This document shows positions 31,983 through 40,843 of a DNA stretch of 64,000 nucleotides, piece by piece. The first letter of the stretch is position 1, and every line of letters begins with the position of its first letter. The stretch comes from SIG607 sp045605385 (GTDB lineage Bacteria > Bacillota > Clostridia > Oscillospirales > Acutalibacteraceae): assembly GCA_045605385.1 (NCBI GenBank), contig JAZUPW010000015.1, forward strand, positions 1 to 64,000, given 5' to 3'. The notes beneath the pieces were generated by a model. That model was given only the letters and a program-made list of their open reading frames with translations, did no database searches and was not told where the DNA came from. The translations under genes and the position numbers were made by a program.

Positions 31983-32686
31983 GAATTTTGGCTTTAGAAT
32001 GTTCGGCAACGCCTGCTTCTGCAGCAATTGTCAATAACGGCTTTTTAGAAGCGGCTTCCTTTATAAACGTAAAACTAACCCATTCGCAAACTTTGCTTAA
32101 AATGACGTCAGATATTCTTTCTTCGGCTAACATAAGTTTAAGCGAAATTGACGGATTTTGTATTTCATCGGGTCCCGGCTCTTTTACGGGGGTTAGAATA
32201 GGTATTTCTGCTTTAAAAGGACTTGCTTGTGCCGAAAATAAACCTTGCGTATGCGTTTCTTCGCTTTTGGCAATCGCGCAGAATTTTACGGGCAATAACT
32301 GTATTGTCTGCGCTGTTATGGATGCAAGGTGTAATCAGGTTTATAATGCCTTGTTTAAAATAGAAAACGGAAAAATTAAACGCTTGTGTGAAGACCGCGC
32401 AGTTAAATGCAGCGAATTAGCAGAAGAAATTAAGCGTAAGCGTACAAAACTTCCCATAATAGTTGCGGGGGACGGCGCTGATGTATTTTATCCGTTTGTA
32501 GAAAATAAAGAAAATGTAAAAAAAGCCTTGCCGCAAAATAAATATCAAACGGCAACGGGTGTGGCGTATGCCGCAATTGATGATTTTTTAAAGGGAAAAA
32601 CCTGTACATCAGGTGAAATATTGCCCGCGTATTTAAGATTACCGCAGGCAGAAAGAGAATTAAAAGCAAAAAGGGGTAATGAATAA
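31979..32686 (+). CDS. tsaB: tRNA t6A biosynthesis protein TsaB
   Basis: A 235-aa ASKHA-fold protein with the N-terminal LALECSA strand and the diagnostic SSGPGSFTGVRIGISALKGL region. TsaB scaffolds TsaD in the t6A complex. The start codon is TTG (31979), with AAAGGGAG at 31962-31969 the right distance away, and it overlaps the tsaE stop. The usual rimI gene is missing after it; rpiB follows with a 1-nt overlap (TAATG). Confidence 0.92.
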   Translation: MRILALECSATPASAAIVNNGFLEAASFINVKLTHSQTLLKMTSDILSSANISLSEIDGFCISSGPGSFTGVRIGISALKGLACAENKPCVCVSSLLAIAQNFTGNNCIVCAVMDARCNQVYNALFKIENGKIKRLCEDRAVKCSELAEEIKRKRTKLPIIVAGDGADVFYPFVENKENVKKALPQNKYQTATGVAYAAIDDFLKGKTCTSGEILPAYLRLPQAERELKAKRGNE

Positions 32687-33126
32687 TGAATATTGCAATA
32701 GGTTGTGACCATGGCGGTCTTGAACACAAAAACGCTATTAAAGCGCACCTTGAAGAAAGAGGATTTACCGTAAACGATTTCGGCATTAAAGAAGCTGTTT
32801 CGGTAGATTACCCCGATATTGCGCTTCCTGTAGCCGACAGCATTGTAAACGGTGAAAATGAATTAGGTATTCTTGTTTGCGGAACAGGAATCGGAATGTC
32901 ACTTGCTGCAAATAAAGTAAAGGGTATACGCGCCGCCGCTGTAAGCGAACATTTTTCGGCAAAGTATACACGTCTTCACAACAACTCAAATATTCTCTGC
33001 CTCGGCGGTAGAGTTATAGGTGTTGGCACTGCCCTTGAACTTGTTGATTTGTTTGTAGATACACAGTTTGAAGGCGACCGTCATCAGCGCAGAATAGATA
33101 AAATTACGGCTATTGAAAACCGTTAA
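32686..33126 (+). CDS. rpiB: Ribose-5-phosphate isomerase B
   Basis: A 146-aa enzyme of the RpiB/LacAB family that interconverts ribose-5-phosphate and ribulose-5-phosphate. Visible are CDHGG near the N terminus, VCGTGIGMSLAANK with the catalytic Cys, and ARYTRLHNN-type AKYTRLHNNSNI with GGR. The position next to upp and tsaB is common in Clostridia. The start ATG overlaps the tsaB stop (TAATG at 32684-32688). Confidence 0.93.
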   Translation: MNIAIGCDHGGLEHKNAIKAHLEERGFTVNDFGIKEAVSVDYPDIALPVADSIVNGENELGILVCGTGIGMSLAANKVKGIRAAAVSEHFSAKYTRLHNNSNILCLGGRVIGVGTALELVDLFVDTQFEGDRHQRRIDKITAIENR

Positions 33127-33145
33127 AAAAGAGAGGAAGATAAAA

Positions 33146-33784
33146 ATGAACGACCAAAATAAAGTACACGTATTTGATCATCCGTTAATTCAGCACAAAT
33201 TAACAATTCTTCGCAACAAAAACACAAGTTCCAAACTTTTTCGTGAACTTATAAGCGAAATAGCAATGCTTATGTGTTACGAAGCCACAAGAGATTTACC
33301 TCTAAAAGAAGTTCAGACAGAAACACCTCTTATGACTGCTACTACCAAAATGATAGACGGCAAGAAAATGGCAATCGTGCCAATTCTTCGCGCAGGTCTT
33401 GGTATGGTAGACGGTATTGTTAATCTTATCCCCTCTGCAAAAATAGGTCATATCGGTATGTATCGTGACCCTGAAACACACAAACCTGTAGATTATTACT
33501 GCAAGTTACCTGCCGACCTTAATAAGCGCGACGTATTTGTGCTTGATCCAATGCTTGCTACAGGCGGCAGCGCAATTGACGCCGTTTCAAGAATTAAAGA
33601 ATTTTCACCTAAACGCATTAAGTTTATGTGCATAATTGCTGCTCCCGAAGGCGTAAAGGCTTTAACCGAAGCGCACCCCGACGTTGAAGTTTACTGCGCA
33701 GGTCTTGATGATTGTTTAAACGATCACTGCTACATCCTGCCCGGCCTTGGTGATGCAGGCGACAGAATTTTCGGTACAAAATAA
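33146..33784 (+). CDS. upp: Uracil phosphoribosyltransferase
   Basis: A 212-aa enzyme that makes UMP from uracil and PRPP in pyrimidine salvage. The PRPP loop is visible as VFVLDPMLATGGSAIDAV, with the uracil-binding GDAGDRIFGT at the C terminus and HPLIQHKLT near the start. The ATG at 33146 follows GAGAGGAAG; an in-frame start at 33113 overlaps rpiB and lacks a ribosome site. Ends the tsaE operon. Confidence 0.95.
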   Translation: MNDQNKVHVFDHPLIQHKLTILRNKNTSSKLFRELISEIAMLMCYEATRDLPLKEVQTETPLMTATTKMIDGKKMAIVPILRAGLGMVDGIVNLIPSAKIGHIGMYRDPETHKPVDYYCKLPADLNKRDVFVLDPMLATGGSAIDAVSRIKEFSPKRIKFMCIIAAPEGVKALTEAHPDVEVYCAGLDDCLNDHCYILPGLGDAGDRIFGTK

Positions 33785-33791
33785 TTTTCCT

Positions 33792-33839
33792 AATAATAGC
33801 CGTTTTTCCTTGACTTTAAAGGTGTAAACGGCTATTATT
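33792..33839 (+). promoter_or_regulatory. Palindrome-embedded promoter of first GH42-like gene
   Basis: A perfect 14-bp inverted repeat, AATAATAGCCGTTT (33792-33805) with its complement (33826-33839), encloses TTGACT (33810-33815); the -10 TATTAT (33833-33838, 17-bp spacer) lies inside the right arm. It could be an operator, or end the upp transcript as a hairpin, or both. Confidence 0.65.
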
Positions 33840-33874
33840 TGTTTTAGAAAATAAAATGTATAAGGAGCACATTT

Positions 33875-36154
33875 ATGGCAAGGGCAGTTTTAGAAAATTA
33901 TAACGGTTATCCTGCAATAAAAATAGACGGTAAAGTTTATCCGCCAATGCTTGGCACGGTAAGTTGCCACGTTGGAACCGAAACGGTAGAAGGTCAGGAA
34001 AAATTAGATTACGACGTTGTTTTTAATGAAGAATATTTAAAGCGTTTAGGAGAATCGGGCATAAGAATCTTTTTCCTTATATGTGATACCGAATGGCTTA
34101 TTCCGGGCGCATTTGAAATCTTTAAAAAACAGGCAGAAATGGTGCTGAATGCTATACCCGACGCATATTTTATGCTTCGTATAGGTTTGCATCCGCCCGT
34201 TAGTTGGCTTGAAGAAAACCCCGATGAAACTTATTTGTGTCGCGACGGTTCAAGAAACCCAATAAATCTTCGTACCGAATCTTATAAAAGCCCTTATTAT
34301 GCTATGTATTCCCTTTGCAGCAGCAAATGGCGTGAAGCGGCAGGCAAAGCGCTTATGGACACCTATGAAAGAATAGAAACTCTGCCATTTTCCAATAGAA
34401 TTATAGGTTACTTCCTTGCGGCAGGAAATACGTCGGAATGGTATTATACAGGCGTTGGCTGCGAGGACCACAGCGAAGCCTTCCGCAGAAACTTTGAAGA
34501 ATATTTGAGAGAAACATATAATAACGATGTTGAAAAACTAAGAGATGCCTGGAATGAACCCGACGTTACTTTTGAAAAACCCTCTATTCCAACAGCGGCT
34601 GAACGTTCAAATTTAAGCGTAGATACAGCCATAAAAACTCCTGCCAACACTCAGCCCAGCCAACCGCTTAGCGCACCGCCAAAGGAAGAACACCATATAG
34701 GCGTATTTACCAATATGGACACCTCTAAAAAGTGGTATGATTATTTACGCGCGTGGCATTTGGGCACCGCAAAAAGCGTAAATTATTTTGCGCGGCTTAT
34801 AAAAGAGCGAAGCAACGGTGAAAAACTTACAGGCGCATTTTACGGTTCAACGGGCTGTGTAGACTACATTACGGGTTCTACTTCGGCAGGCTCGCTTGAA
34901 ATATTAAATGAACCCTACGTTGACTTCTTTGCCGCGCCTACCGTTTATCAGAACACACAAATAGGCGCTTTTGCGGGTATAAGGGAAGCGGCGGATTCTT
35001 TCAGATTAAGAAATAAAATGTTTATTGTAGAGGAAGACACCCGTACACATAACGAAAATTCCTATTTTGCCGACCTTTATGAACTTTTCAGCACAGAAGA
35101 TACAATTAATATTATGAAGCGCGATTTCGGCAGAAATTTGTGCGAAGACCTACAAGCTTGGTGGTTTGACCAGCACATAGGCGGCGGACGATATAAGGGC
35201 GAAGAAATTTATGCTCTTATTTCACGTCAGCAAACTATAGCGCGCGAGGCTTACGAAAAGAACAGAATTAAGCAAAACGAAATTGCTTTTATTTACGATG
35301 AAGAGTCTATAAACGCCGTAAGTATGCGCACAAACGTGCAGTCTATTGAATTTATGCGCGATTACGAAATTTCGCGTATAGGCGCTTCTAGTGATATGTA
35401 TTTCCATAATGATTTAAGTATGGAAAATATGCCGTCTTACAAACTTTACGTTTTCTGTAACTGCTTTGTGCTTACAAAGAAAGAACGCGAAGAAATTAAA
35501 GCAAAACTTAAAAAGGATAACGCAACGGCAATATGGTTTTATGCATCGGGTGTAATAGACCCTGAAAGCAAACCTTATTTCAGCGTAGAACATATTAAAG
35601 ATTTAACGGGCATTGAGGTGTGCATGGATGAAGTTGTTGTTTCTCCTAAGTTTAAAATTAACGGCGAAACACACGCCTTAACCGAAAAACTTGATAAAGG
35701 GCAGATATACGGCAGAAACTACCGTTACAGGCTGCATAATATGAATCACGGACTGCTTGACGATACTCAGCTTTTATATCCCGCTTTTTCAAGTGTAGAT
35801 GAGAGTGCCTTGAATTTGGGTTACTTCCTGCAAAACAAAAAACCTGCTTATACCGTTAAGGAAATGGACGGTTTTACCTCAATTTATATCGGCTCTAATC
35901 ACGTAAGAAGCGACGTTATAAGGGAAGCGGCGCGCTTTGCGGGTTGTCACATTTTCTGTGAAAGCGACGATATAATTTATGCAAGCAGAAACTACGTTAC
36001 AATTCATGCCGCCAACACGGGCGAAAAAACACTTTACTTCCCCGAAAACTGCAATCCGTTTGAAGTTTATGAAGAAAAGGTTTACGGCGAAAACACAAAA
36101 CAAATAACCTTTAATATGCTTAAAGGCGAAACCAAAACATTCCAGATAAAATAG
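33875..36154 (+). CDS. GH42-like beta-galactosidase-family protein, copy 1
   Basis: A 759-aa cytoplasmic protein with no signal peptide. The first 440 residues look like a clan GH-A barrel of the GH42 type: LICDTEWLIPGAFE, SWLEENPDETYLCRDG and SLCSSKWR, with candidate acid/base Glu in AAGNTSEWYY and nucleophile Glu in FIVEEDTRTH. A central flavodoxin-like domain (about 480-590: IAFIYDEESI, YKLYVFCNCF) resembles the GH42 trimerisation domain, followed by a C-terminal beta domain ending GETKTFQIK. It is paralogous to the next gene over its full length. Substrate probably a beta-galactoside or other glycoside; the exact family is uncertain. Confidence 0.75.
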   Translation: MARAVLENYNGYPAIKIDGKVYPPMLGTVSCHVGTETVEGQEKLDYDVVFNEEYLKRLGESGIRIFFLICDTEWLIPGAFEIFKKQAEMVLNAIPDAYFMLRIGLHPPVSWLEENPDETYLCRDGSRNPINLRTESYKSPYYAMYSLCSSKWREAAGKALMDTYERIETLPFSNRIIGYFLAAGNTSEWYYTGVGCEDHSEAFRRNFEEYLRETYNNDVEKLRDAWNEPDVTFEKPSIPTAAERSNLSVDTAIKTPANTQPSQPLSAPPKEEHHIGVFTNMDTSKKWYDYLRAWHLGTAKSVNYFARLIKERSNGEKLTGAFYGSTGCVDYITGSTSAGSLEILNEPYVDFFAAPTVYQNTQIGAFAGIREAADSFRLRNKMFIVEEDTRTHNENSYFADLYELFSTEDTINIMKRDFGRNLCEDLQAWWFDQHIGGGRYKGEEIYALISRQQTIAREAYEKNRIKQNEIAFIYDEESINAVSMRTNVQSIEFMRDYEISRIGASSDMYFHNDLSMENMPSYKLYVFCNCFVLTKKEREEIKAKLKKDNATAIWFYASGVIDPESKPYFSVEHIKDLTGIEVCMDEVVVSPKFKINGETHALTEKLDKGQIYGRNYRYRLHNMNHGLLDDTQLLYPAFSSVDESALNLGYFLQNKKPAYTVKEMDGFTSIYIGSNHVRSDVIREAARFAGCHIFCESDDIIYASRNYVTIHAANTGEKTLYFPENCNPFEVYEEKVYGENTKQITFNMLKGETKTFQIK

Positions 36155-36168
36155 CAATATAATGCTAA

Positions 36169-36219
36169 AATAATAGCCATTTTTGTCTTGACTTTAAAGG
36201 CACAAAACGGCTATTATTA
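36169..36219 (+). promoter_or_regulatory. Palindrome-embedded promoter of second GH42-like gene
   Basis: Near-copy of the upstream element: AATAATAGCC (from 36169) and CAAAACGGCTATTATT flank TTGACT (36188-36193), with TATTAT at 36212-36217 (18-bp spacer). The shared sequence, including ACTTTAAAGG, shows that promoter and gene were duplicated together. Confidence 0.65.
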
Positions 36220-36252
36220 TTTTAAAGAGTTTTAAATAAGGAGGCTTTTAAA

Positions 36253-38514
36253 ATGTCTAAAGCATATATTGAAAATTATAACGGCTATCCTGCTATTTTT
36301 ATAGACGGCAAGGTGTATCCGCCTATGATGGCAACAATATATTCAAGAGAAGACGATAAGGTAATAATAAAAAAAGAATATTATGAAAATTTAGGCAAAG
36401 CGGGAATAAAAATATTCTTTCTTATTTGTGATACCGAATGGTTGGCGCCGGGTTCTTTTGAACTTTTCAAACAGCAGGCAGAAATGATACTAAGCACCGT
36501 GCCCGATGCATACTTTTTCTTGCGCATCAGTATGCACCCGCCCGTTTCCTGGATAAAAGAAAATCCAAAAGAATGCATAACCTTTGCCGACGGTTCACAA
36601 AAAAGTGTAAATTTATGGACCGAAACCTATAAAGCCAATATGCCCGCTATGTATTCGCTTTGCAGCAGCAAATGGCGTGAAGACGCATCGGCAGCACTTC
36701 TTGAAACTTATGACGAACTTGAAAAACTCCCTTATTTTGATAGAATTATAGGTTTTTTCTTTGCCGCAGGCGGAACAAGCGAATGGTATTATTTAGGCCA
36801 TAGTAAACAAGGAACTTACAGCGATTTCAGTGAAGCGTTCAGAAGAAATTTTGAAGAATACTTACGTGAAACTTATAATAACGACGTAAACGCTTTGCGT
36901 AAAGCCTGGAACGATGAAAATGCCACCTTTGAAAATCCGTCTATACCTACAAATGAAGAAAGAGCCTTTATTTCTTCTGTAGATGAAATGATAAAATACC
37001 CCAAAAACTGCGAACCTTGTGATCCTTTAAGCGAACCTCCTAAATCGGAAGACTACGTAGGCGTGTTTACTAACCTTGATAAATCCAAAAAGGTGTTCGA
37101 TTATTACAGAGCCTGGAACACGGGTACCGCAAAAACGGTTAACCATTTTGCAAGGGTAATTAAAAAGCGAAGCGGCGGCGAAAAACTAACAGGCGCATTT
37201 TACGGCTCACAGGGCTGTACAAATTATTTCGATTCAAGTTCTGCTTCGGCTACGCTTACCGTACTTGATGACGGTAATATAGACTTTTTGGCGGCTCCAA
37301 GCGTTTATCAGAACCGTCAGATAGGCGGATTTGCAGGACAGCGAGAACCTATTGATTCCTTCAGGCTCAGAAATACTATGTTTGTTGTGGAAGAAGATAC
37401 CCGTACACACCACGAAAACGCGTATTTCGGAGATTTGTATGAAACCTTCAGCCTTGAAGATACAATGAATATTATGAAGCGCGATTTCGGCAGAGATTTA
37501 TGCGAAGATATTCAGGCGTGGTGGTTCGACCAACACAAAGGCGGCGGCAGATATGACTGTAAAGAAGTGTTTGAACTCATTTCACGTCAGCAGCAGATAG
37601 TAAAAGAGGCCTATGAAAAAAACCGTATAAAACGCAACGAAATTGCCTTTATTTATGATGAAGAAAGCCTTAATCTTTCTTCTGCCAAAACCGACCTTGA
37701 AGCCGTAGAGATTTTAAGAGATTACGAAATTTCTCTTATAGGCGCTTCAAGTGATATGTATTTCCATAACGATTTAAGTAATGAAAATATGCCGTCATAT
37801 AAACTTTACGTTTTCTGTAACGTTTATTATTTAAACAATGAAGAACGTAAAGCCATAAAAGAAAAACTTAAAAAGGACGGCGCAGTTGCGCTTTGGCTTT
37901 ACGGCGCAGGTTTTGCCAATCCCGATGCCGAAAAAATACTCGATACCGCGCACATTTGTGACCTTACGGGAATGAACATTGAAATGAAGGATTACGTCGT
38001 ATCGCCAAAATTCAAAATCAACGGTGAAGAACACGAAATAACAAATAATCTCGATAAAGGTCAGATATACGGTTATAACTACCGCTATAAGCAGAATAAT
38101 ATGTTCTATTCGGCGTTTGATAACACACAGCTTTTGTATCCTGCTTTTTACAGCGCCGACAAAGATGCAAAAAATCTTGCTTACTATTTACAGGAAAAAC
38201 TTCCTGCGCTGTCAATAAAGGAAATGGATGGCTGGACCTCTGTTTTTTGCGGCTCAAGAAATCTGCGTAACGATGTATTCCGCGAACTCGCCCGTTTTGC
38301 AGGATGCCACATTTTCTGCGAAAGCGATGACGTTATTTACGCAAGCAGAAACTACGTTACAATTCACGCCGCAAGTACGGGCAGTAAAACGCTTTATTTC
38401 CCCGAAAACTGCACACCGTTTGAAATTTACGAACAAGTAAATTACGGCGAAAACACAAACGAAATAACCTTTAATCTCCTTAAAGGCGAAACTAAAACCT
38501 TTGAACTTAAATAA
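36253..38514 (+). CDS. GH42-like beta-galactosidase-family protein, copy 2
   Basis: A 753-aa paralogue of the preceding gene, similar end to end: LICDTEWLAPG, AAGGTSEWYYLG (candidate acid/base), FVVEEDTRTHHEN (candidate nucleophile), a flavodoxin-like middle part and a C-terminal GETKTFELK. The strongest conservation between the copies is in the active-site half and in the DLCEDIQAWWFDQH-type segment. The main differences are in the loop after residue 240 (SIPTNEERAFISS here), which may alter specificity. Each copy has its own palindromic promoter, so they need not be expressed together. AAGGAGG precedes the ATG. A terminator follows. Confidence 0.75.
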   Translation: MSKAYIENYNGYPAIFIDGKVYPPMMATIYSREDDKVIIKKEYYENLGKAGIKIFFLICDTEWLAPGSFELFKQQAEMILSTVPDAYFFLRISMHPPVSWIKENPKECITFADGSQKSVNLWTETYKANMPAMYSLCSSKWREDASAALLETYDELEKLPYFDRIIGFFFAAGGTSEWYYLGHSKQGTYSDFSEAFRRNFEEYLRETYNNDVNALRKAWNDENATFENPSIPTNEERAFISSVDEMIKYPKNCEPCDPLSEPPKSEDYVGVFTNLDKSKKVFDYYRAWNTGTAKTVNHFARVIKKRSGGEKLTGAFYGSQGCTNYFDSSSASATLTVLDDGNIDFLAAPSVYQNRQIGGFAGQREPIDSFRLRNTMFVVEEDTRTHHENAYFGDLYETFSLEDTMNIMKRDFGRDLCEDIQAWWFDQHKGGGRYDCKEVFELISRQQQIVKEAYEKNRIKRNEIAFIYDEESLNLSSAKTDLEAVEILRDYEISLIGASSDMYFHNDLSNENMPSYKLYVFCNVYYLNNEERKAIKEKLKKDGAVALWLYGAGFANPDAEKILDTAHICDLTGMNIEMKDYVVSPKFKINGEEHEITNNLDKGQIYGYNYRYKQNNMFYSAFDNTQLLYPAFYSADKDAKNLAYYLQEKLPALSIKEMDGWTSVFCGSRNLRNDVFRELARFAGCHIFCESDDVIYASRNYVTIHAASTGSKTLYFPENCTPFEIYEQVNYGENTNEITFNLLKGETKTFELK

Positions 38515-38533
38515 AAATTATATAGTTCTTAAT

Positions 38534-38570
38534 AAAACAGCACTTGAAGAAAATCTCCAAGTGCTGTTTT
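38534..38570 (+). terminator. Terminator after GH42-like copy 2
   Basis: AAAACAGCACTTG / CAAGTGCTGTTTT (38534-38546 and 38558-38570) followed by TTGTG. Nearly the same stem recurs at 39155-39189. Confidence 0.8.
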
Positions 38571-38588
38571 TGTGTATTAGAATAAATC

Positions 38589-38617
38589 TTTACAATTGTT
38601 TCTTTTTGTGGTATACT
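38589..38617 (+). promoter_or_regulatory. Promoter of second XRE leader
   Basis: TTTACA (38589-38594), 17-bp spacer, TATACT (38612-38617). Same -35 box and spacing as the promoter of the first XRE leader at 28.6 kb. Confidence 0.65.
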
Positions 38618-38623
38618 AAATAT

Positions 38624-38733
38624 GCCAAACGAACTTAATATTTTAATTCGCAGCATAAGTGTGTGTTTTTTTCGGTAAAAATGCATACTCTGATTTTGCA
38701 TACTTGTGTTGTGTAAAGTTAAGTTTGTTTGGC
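38624..38733 (+). ncRNA. Long 5' hairpin in the leader of the second XRE gene
   Basis: Starts at the expected transcription start. GCCAAACGAACTTAA (38624-38638) pairs with TTAAGTTTGTTTGGC (38719-38733) with one G-U pair, closing a 110-nt domain. The inner part holds direct repeats of TGCATAC and a TTTTTTTCGG tract but no clear long stem. The 303-nt gap from 38515 to 38817 is made up of the terminator, promoter, this hairpin and the attenuator that follows. Confidence 0.5.
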
Positions 38734-38757
38734 GACAACCGGAGTCGTGCATTTTTC

Positions 38758-38786
38758 GTGCGTGGTTTCGGCTACGCACTTTTTTT
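38758..38786 (+). terminator. Terminator within the second XRE leader
   Basis: GTGCGTGGT-TTCG-GCTACGCAC with a UUCG-type tetraloop, then seven T (38780-38786). It ends 31 nt before the ATG, so the gene depends on read-through, as at 28.4 kb. Confidence 0.75.
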
Positions 38787-38817
38787 GTGCAAAAAAATAC
38801 CGAAAGGAAGTTGTTTT

Positions 38818-39144
38818 ATGCAAAAGACTTATTTAAAACAAGTGGGAGAAAGAGTGTATGAGTCTCGTACAAGGGGTTTCTTTTCACGAAAGGAATTAGC
38901 AGACCGCGCAGGAGTTGATATTGCCGCAGTAAAAATTATGGAACGCGGAGAGCAGGAAATAGGAATAGAGGATGCAATTAAAATTTGTAAGCAACTTAAT
39001 TGCAGTATTGAATACATACTTACAGGAAACTGCGGTCTTGAAGAAGTGATAAAGTTAAATCAAAAAATTTTAAATTTACCTTGTTTGCCTTTAGAAAATT
39101 TGCAAAACATTGCAAAAGCATTCTGGAACAGTTGTCCGAAGTAG
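38818..39144 (+). CDS. Small XRE-family regulator, second copy of the leader-controlled type
   Basis: A 108-aa protein with an XRE helix-turn-helix at about residues 8-64 (RGFFSRKELADRAGVDIAAVKIME, key part RKELADRAGVDIAAVK; then GIEDAIKICKQLNCSIEYILTG) and a short C-terminal helix ending in LQNIAKAFWNSCPK. ATG 38818 has GAAAGGAAG 8-16 nt upstream; an in-frame extension to 38659 would run through the leader hairpin and terminator. Not closely similar to the 28.1-kb XRE protein, but the same size and the same promoter-hairpin-terminator-gene order. Target unknown. Confidence 0.8.
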   Translation: MQKTYLKQVGERVYESRTRGFFSRKELADRAGVDIAAVKIMERGEQEIGIEDAIKICKQLNCSIEYILTGNCGLEEVIKLNQKILNLPCLPLENLQNIAKAFWNSCPK

Positions 39145-39154
39145 AATATGTATA

Positions 39155-39189
39155 AAAACAGCACTTGAAAAAAATTCAAGTGCTGTTTT
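39155..39189. terminator. Terminator between XRE gene and prfC
   Basis: AAAACAGCACTTGAA / TTCAAGTGCTGTTTT (39155-39169 and 39175-39189), bidirectional between convergent genes. Its arms repeat those at 38534-38570. Confidence 0.85.
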
Positions 39190-39191
39190 GT

Positions 39192-40781
39192 TTATTTTGA
39201 AAATGCTGTGAGTTCTAAGCCTTCGTTTTTCTGAAGCGCCCAGTTAATATTCCATTCGCTTGTGAAAATAAGCAAATAGTTGTCCTTAAAGTCCTGAACG
39301 ATTTTCGTATCGCTTGTAAGGTTTAAGGTTTTGGGATCTATATCCTTGTTTGCTATCCAACGTATATGCTCATACGGCATAGGCGTTTTAATAACTTCAA
39401 CGTTGTATTCGTTTTTAAGTCGGTATTCAAGCACTTCAAATTGAAGCACACCAACAACGCCCACAATAACGCGTTCCATACCCGTTTCGGGTTCGCGGAA
39501 AATCTGAATAGCGCCTTCTTGGGCAATCTGCGTCATACCCTTTACAAACTGTTTTCTTTTAAGGGTATCTTTTTGCTCGTAAATGGCAAAATGTTCGGGC
39601 GCAAAGGTGGGTATTCCTTCAAACTCAACCTTTTTCTTTGCATCGCAAATGGTATCGCCAATAGAAAAAAGTCCTGGGTCAAAAACGCCTATAATGTCAC
39701 CCGCATAGGCGGTATCAACAATTTCTCTTTCCTGCGCCATTAACTGCTGAGGCTGAGAAAGTCGCATTGTCTTGCCGCTTTGAGTGTGGAAATATTCCTT
39801 GTTTCTTTCAAACTTGCCCGAGCATATACGCAAAAAGGTAAGTCTGTCGCGGTGTGCTTTATTCATATTAGCCTGAATTTTGAAAACAAATGCCGAAAAT
39901 TCACTGTCAAAGGGGCTTACGGTACCGTTCTTTGTTTCACGGGCAAGAGGTTCGGTGGTCATCTTTAAAAAACTTTCCAAGAAAGGCTCTACACCAAAGT
40001 TGGTAAGCGCTGAACCGAAGAATACGGGGCTTAACTTTCCGTGGCGCACTTTGTCTAAATCAAATTCATAACTTGCGCCGTCTAAAAGTTCTATCTGGTC
40101 AACAAGGTCCCTGCGTAAATCTTCGCCAATAATAGAATCCATTTTTTCTGTGTCGGTAATATCACACTGAATTGCTTCTAACTTGTTCTGACCTTTAAAA
40201 CCTTTTTCAAAAGCAAGAATTGCTCTCTTTTCGCGGTCAAATACGCCTTTAAAGGTTTCGCCGCAAGAAATGGGCCAGTTCATAGGGTAGGTGCCAATGC
40301 CGAACTCTTTTTCAAGTTGGTCAATAAGTTCAAAGGGGTCTCTCGCTTCACGGTCAAGTTTATTTATAAAGGTGAAAATAGGAATATCGCGAAGCGCCAC
40401 AACCTGAAACAGTTTTCTGGTCTGCGGTTCAATACCCTTTGCGGCATCTATAACCATAACAACGCTGTCAGCCGCCATAAGTGTACGGTAGGTATCCTCC
40501 GAGAAGTCTTGATGTCCTGGGGTGTCCAATATATTTATACAATAACCGTCATATTCAAACTGCATAACCGAAGAGGTAATTGAAATACCGCGTTGCTTTT
40601 CAAGTTCCATCCAGTCGGAAACTGCGTGACGGGCGGTTGCCTTACCTTTAACGCTACCCGCTAACTGAATAGCGCCTCCGTATAAAAGCAGTTTTTCGGT
40701 TAAGGTGGTTTTACCTGCGTCGGGGTGGGAAATAATTGCCCAGGTACGACGTCGGCTTATTTCTTTTTGTAATTCACTCAT
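39192..40781 (-). CDS. prfC: Peptide chain release factor 3
   Basis: A 529-aa translational GTPase that recycles RF1/RF2 from the ribosome after peptide release. G motifs are SHPDAGKTT, DTPGHQDF and NKLDREARD; the VSDWMELEKQRGISITSS switch region is typical of RF3 (as in the shorter GISITSS core). The length matches the family. It lies downstream of pnp and is separated from it by an imperfect stem-loop at about 40799-40832, so it may be partly co-transcribed with pnp. Confidence 0.95.
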   Translation of the reverse strand: MSELQKEISRRRTWAIISHPDAGKTTLTEKLLLYGGAIQLAGSVKGKATARHAVSDWMELEKQRGISITSSVMQFEYDGYCINILDTPGHQDFSEDTYRTLMAADSVVMVIDAAKGIEPQTRKLFQVVALRDIPIFTFINKLDREARDPFELIDQLEKEFGIGTYPMNWPISCGETFKGVFDREKRAILAFEKGFKGQNKLEAIQCDITDTEKMDSIIGEDLRRDLVDQIELLDGASYEFDLDKVRHGKLSPVFFGSALTNFGVEPFLESFLKMTTEPLARETKNGTVSPFDSEFSAFVFKIQANMNKAHRDRLTFLRICSGKFERNKEYFHTQSGKTMRLSQPQQLMAQEREIVDTAYAGDIIGVFDPGLFSIGDTICDAKKKVEFEGIPTFAPEHFAIYEQKDTLKRKQFVKGMTQIAQEGAIQIFREPETGMERVIVGVVGVLQFEVLEYRLKNEYNVEVIKTPMPYEHIRWIANKDIDPKTLNLTSDTKIVQDFKDNYLLIFTSEWNINWALQKNEGLELTAFSK

Positions 40782-40798
40782 ATATTTCTCCGATAAAA

Positions 40799-40832
40799 CA
40801 GCAGCCTAACCGCAATTTTCGTTAGACTGCTG
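40799..40832 (-). terminator. Stem-loop between pnp and prfC
   Basis: CAGCAGTCTAACG with CGGTTAGGCTGCTG on the minus strand (one mismatch, one bulge), followed by only TTTTA; a weak terminator or processing site. Confidence 0.55.
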
Positions 40833-40843
40833 AAAATTATTAA

